64,000 nt of DNA from Fidelibacterota bacterium (GTDB taxonomy: Bacteria; Fidelibacterota; UBA2242; JAFGTP01): positions 1 to 64,000 of the forward strand of contig JAFGTP010000005.1 of the NCBI GenBank assembly GCA_016934035.1, in the 5' to 3' direction. Numbering within the stretch: the stretch's first letter is position 1; the number at the start of each line of letters is the position of its first letter. This document shows, in pieces, positions 61,901-64,000 of this stretch. A program made the translations under genes and the position numbers. The notes under the pieces are model-generated. The model searched no databases, had not been told where the DNA came from, and saw only the letters and a program-made list of their open reading frames with translations.

Positions 61901-63986
61901 TGTCAATCTCCATTAATTTTTCCGGTCTAATTGGTAAATGATTGATCGGTTTTTTCAGGGCATGGGATACCGCCGCAGCCACAGCCGGCGGCGCGCCGAC
62001 AAAGGGCAATTCTCCGGCACATTTGGCCCCAAAGGGCCCAAATTCGTAAGGATTGGATATGAATTCAATTTCCATTTCCGGCACATCCATGGCGGTAGGA
62101 ATTTTATAATTGGTAAGGTTGGTCTGTATCAATCGGCCCTGGCTGGTTTCCATTACTTCGATGGTGGCCCAGCCGATTCCCTGGGCGATGCCACCCTGCA
62201 TCTGACCCTCGAGACTTCGTAAGTCAATGGGAACCCCGACATCATAAACTCCATAAAGATTTTTAATGGTCAATTCATAGGTGACTGGGTCAATTTCTAT
62301 TTCAGCCACATTGGCTCCCCAACTGTAAACCGGATAAGCATCGCCATGAAATTTTTGATCATCCCAGTGAAGAAAATCCGGATGGTTATATCGTCTGGTG
62401 ACTTCAAAGGATTCTGCCTCATGCCACCGCTCTTTCATTTCCAGGGCTGCCTGCTGCAGAAGTCCACCGACAATCATGGTTGTTCTGGAAGCTACAGTGG
62501 GGCCTGAATCCGGAACCAGTCCGGTGTCGGTTTTTTCAAAAATAATTTGTTCCATCTGAATTTCAAGTGTATAGGCGACAATTTTTCGCAATACGGTTTC
62601 TGCTCCCTGGCCCATTTCCACACTGGACACTTTGAGGGTAACTTCCTGATTTTTTTTCGTCAATTGGATTGCACCGTTGATGACAGTTTCGCCTTTGCCG
62701 GTGAATCCGCAACCGTGTAAAAATAATGAAGCACCGATTCCATGGTATTTAGGGCTGTGTTTGATTTTTTCATAATAACCCGACATTTGGGTTATTTTTT
62801 CAAGAATTTCAAACATTTTGACTTCATCATGGATTCGTCCGCCGGTGCAGGTGGGGTCATTTCGTTTTAACAAGTGACGTGCTTTGTAATCGAGCGGTTC
62901 GATGCCCAATTTTACAGCTATATTGTAAAGCATCATCTCTGTGCCGAAAATAGTTTGTGGAGCGCCAAATCCGCGGTAAGCGCCAGAAGGAACGGAATTG
63001 GTCATGAAATTTCGTCCATGGACCCGAAGGTGGGGAATATGATAGACATTGGTAACAGAGAAAATACCGCGCTGCAAGACCACTGGCGAAAGCCCGTTAT
63101 AAGCACCGGCATTGAAGAGGACATCAATATCCAGGGCGACAATTTGCTGATTTTCATCCAGGGCGGCTTTGTATCGAATTTTTGACGGATGGCGTTTTGT
63201 GGAGCATAGGATATCTTCCATCCGGTCGTAAATCATCATGACTGGTTTTTGTGTTTTCAGGGATGCGACGGCCACCTGGCAGGCTATGAGGGAGGGAAAT
63301 TCCTCTTTGCCGCCGAAAGCGCCTCCAGTGGTGGTCTGGATCACCCGCACCTTATCGTCGGCCAAATCCATAGTTTCCAGCAAGGCGCCTTTAGCATAAA
63401 AGGGACATTGCATAGAACCATACACAAACAGGGTATCGCCTTTAAACTCTGCTGCCATTCCGTTGGGTTCCAGATACACATGCTCCTGGTAGCCGGTTGC
63501 AAATTCATCTTCAATCAGAGTTTTTGCATTTTGGAAAGCGGCGCAGGGATTGCCTTTGTCATAATGGTAATCTGTAAACACTGCCGATGAATTTTCAGCT
63601 TCTTCCAGGGTCAGAAGGGGCCTTTCTTCTTCATATTCGACCTGAATTTGGGCAAGAATATTATAGACAGTCTCACGGTCTTCACCGACTACCAACAAAA
63701 TTGGTTGTCCAATGTATTGCACATCGTCCTGGGCAAAAATCGGATGGTCTGATACGACCGTTCGCATTCGGTTTTTTCCCGGAACATCGTGTTGATCAAT
63801 AACAAAGTATCCATCCGGAATCTTTGGAAGTAGGATGGAGCGAATTTTGGCTTTGGCTTTTGTGCTGCGAAGGGTTTTGGCGTAAAGCAATTTGTCAAAA
63901 GGAATATCAGCGATGTATTTTGTTTCACCGCGTAGTTTGGCCTTAGCATCCGACCTTGGAATTGATTGACTGATATTTTCTTTCAA
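61890..63986 (-). CDS. Xanthine dehydrogenase-type molybdenum-binding subunit
   Basis: A 698-aa large subunit that hydroxylates purines or related N-heterocycles at the molybdopterin centre. Cofactor segments: TTGGAFGGKEEFPS, SGAYRGFGAPQTIFG, VEMGQGAETVLRK and the catalytic E659 in GAKCAGELPFVG (family form GAKGVGE). It is a little shorter than the usual 740-790 aa. The start is a TTG at 63986: an in-frame TAG lies two codons upstream, and AAGGA is 9 nt before the TTG. It is the first gene of the operon visible here, and the region beyond 63990 is cut by the window. Xanthine is the likely substrate, given the purine-type neighbours. No in-frame TGA suggests selenocysteine. Confidence 0.93.
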   Translation of the reverse strand: MKENISQSIPRSDAKAKLRGETKYIADIPFDKLLYAKTLRSTKAKAKIRSILLPKIPDGYFVIDQHDVPGKNRMRTVVSDHPIFAQDDVQYIGQPILLVVGEDRETVYNILAQIQVEYEEERPLLTLEEAENSSAVFTDYHYDKGNPCAAFQNAKTLIEDEFATGYQEHVYLEPNGMAAEFKGDTLFVYGSMQCPFYAKGALLETMDLADDKVRVIQTTTGGAFGGKEEFPSLIACQVAVASLKTQKPVMMIYDRMEDILCSTKRHPSKIRYKAALDENQQIVALDIDVLFNAGAYNGLSPVVLQRGIFSVTNVYHIPHLRVHGRNFMTNSVPSGAYRGFGAPQTIFGTEMMLYNIAVKLGIEPLDYKARHLLKRNDPTCTGGRIHDEVKMFEILEKITQMSGYYEKIKHSPKYHGIGASLFLHGCGFTGKGETVINGAIQLTKKNQEVTLKVSSVEMGQGAETVLRKIVAYTLEIQMEQIIFEKTDTGLVPDSGPTVASRTTMIVGGLLQQAALEMKERWHEAESFEVTRRYNHPDFLHWDDQKFHGDAYPVYSWGANVAEIEIDPVTYELTIKNLYGVYDVGVPIDLRSLEGQMQGGIAQGIGWATIEVMETSQGRLIQTNLTNYKIPTAMDVPEMEIEFISNPYEFGPFGAKCAGELPFVGAPPAVAAAVSHALKKPINHLPIRPEKLMEIDNEN

Positions 63987-64000
63987 AACCTATCCTTTTC

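Noticed and set aside
61890-63986. Selenocysteine-containing hydroxylase
   Set aside because: The frame has no internal TGA, and no selD or yqeB-like gene is visible; selenium use as a labile cofactor cannot be judged from this window.

Overview
The window looks like a chromosomal segment from a low-GC (I estimate around 40%) Gram-negative bacterium of the FCB superphylum (Bacteroidota, Ignavibacteria, Calditrichota, Marinimicrobia and similar candidate phyla). The reasons are: five large exported proteins ending in the 'YPNPFNP ... SGVYFYRL ... K' C-terminal domain of type IX secretion (T9SS) cargo, a PorV/PorQ-type outer-membrane protein, two TonB-dependent receptors with N-terminal carboxypeptidase-regulatory-like domains, a DUF5916 protein, a GEVED-domain protein and several lipoproteins. 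The phylum cannot be fixed further by eye. A TM1266-type regulator (usually linked to FeFe hydrogenase) and a molybdenum hydroxylase operon hint at anaerobic life. The standard genetic code fits, and no phage, insertion sequence or CRISPR array was seen.

Layout. 1-12.7 kb: tRNA-Gly, a small glycosyltransferase/membrane-protein group, two large hybrid histidine kinases facing each other across a shared terminator (one with a coupled single-domain response regulator), tRNA-fMet, a SWIM-SNF2 helicase, a small lipoprotein and an isochorismatase-like hydrolase. 12.7-23 kb: a DAACS transporter with an unusual extracytoplasmic insertion, an exported coiled-coil protein, a YwaF-like membrane protein, malic enzyme, a DUF5916 outer-membrane protein, and a tldD-pmbA pair whose TldD carries a Tat signal.

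23-45 kb is the most distinctive part: about 21 kb of plus-strand surface genes. It starts with a 1400-aa modular protein (cohesin-like, dockerin-like and sorting domains) preceded by a translationally coupled 29-codon ORF and an unusual AT-rich, palindrome-rich leader. Then come a 1303-aa cohesin-like/Ig-like protein with a coupled TPR lipoprotein, two more sorting-domain proteins, and a tight four-gene operon (lipoprotein, TonB receptor, PorV/PorQ-like, NHL lipoprotein) whose genes overlap by 20, 13 and 4 nt. Three degenerate inverted-repeat elements with matching ends lie in the gaps after the terminators. I read this as a candidate cell-surface display and assembly locus, possibly undescribed.

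45-54 kb: a minus-strand operon (TM1266-like regulator, TonB receptor, M18 aminopeptidase), a membrane hybrid kinase, an EamA permease, an MBL hydrolase and a GEVED sorting-domain protein. 54.5-64 kb: a minus-strand purine/N-heterocycle catabolism operon: Mo, 2Fe-2S and FAD subunits of a xanthine dehydrogenase-type enzyme, an integral membrane protein, a DUF364 protein, XdhC maturation factor, a P-loop NTPase, a PLP-dependent lyase-like enzyme and an 8-oxoguanine deaminase-like amidohydrolase, followed by a 58-aa membrane peptide. The operon probably continues upstream of the window edge.
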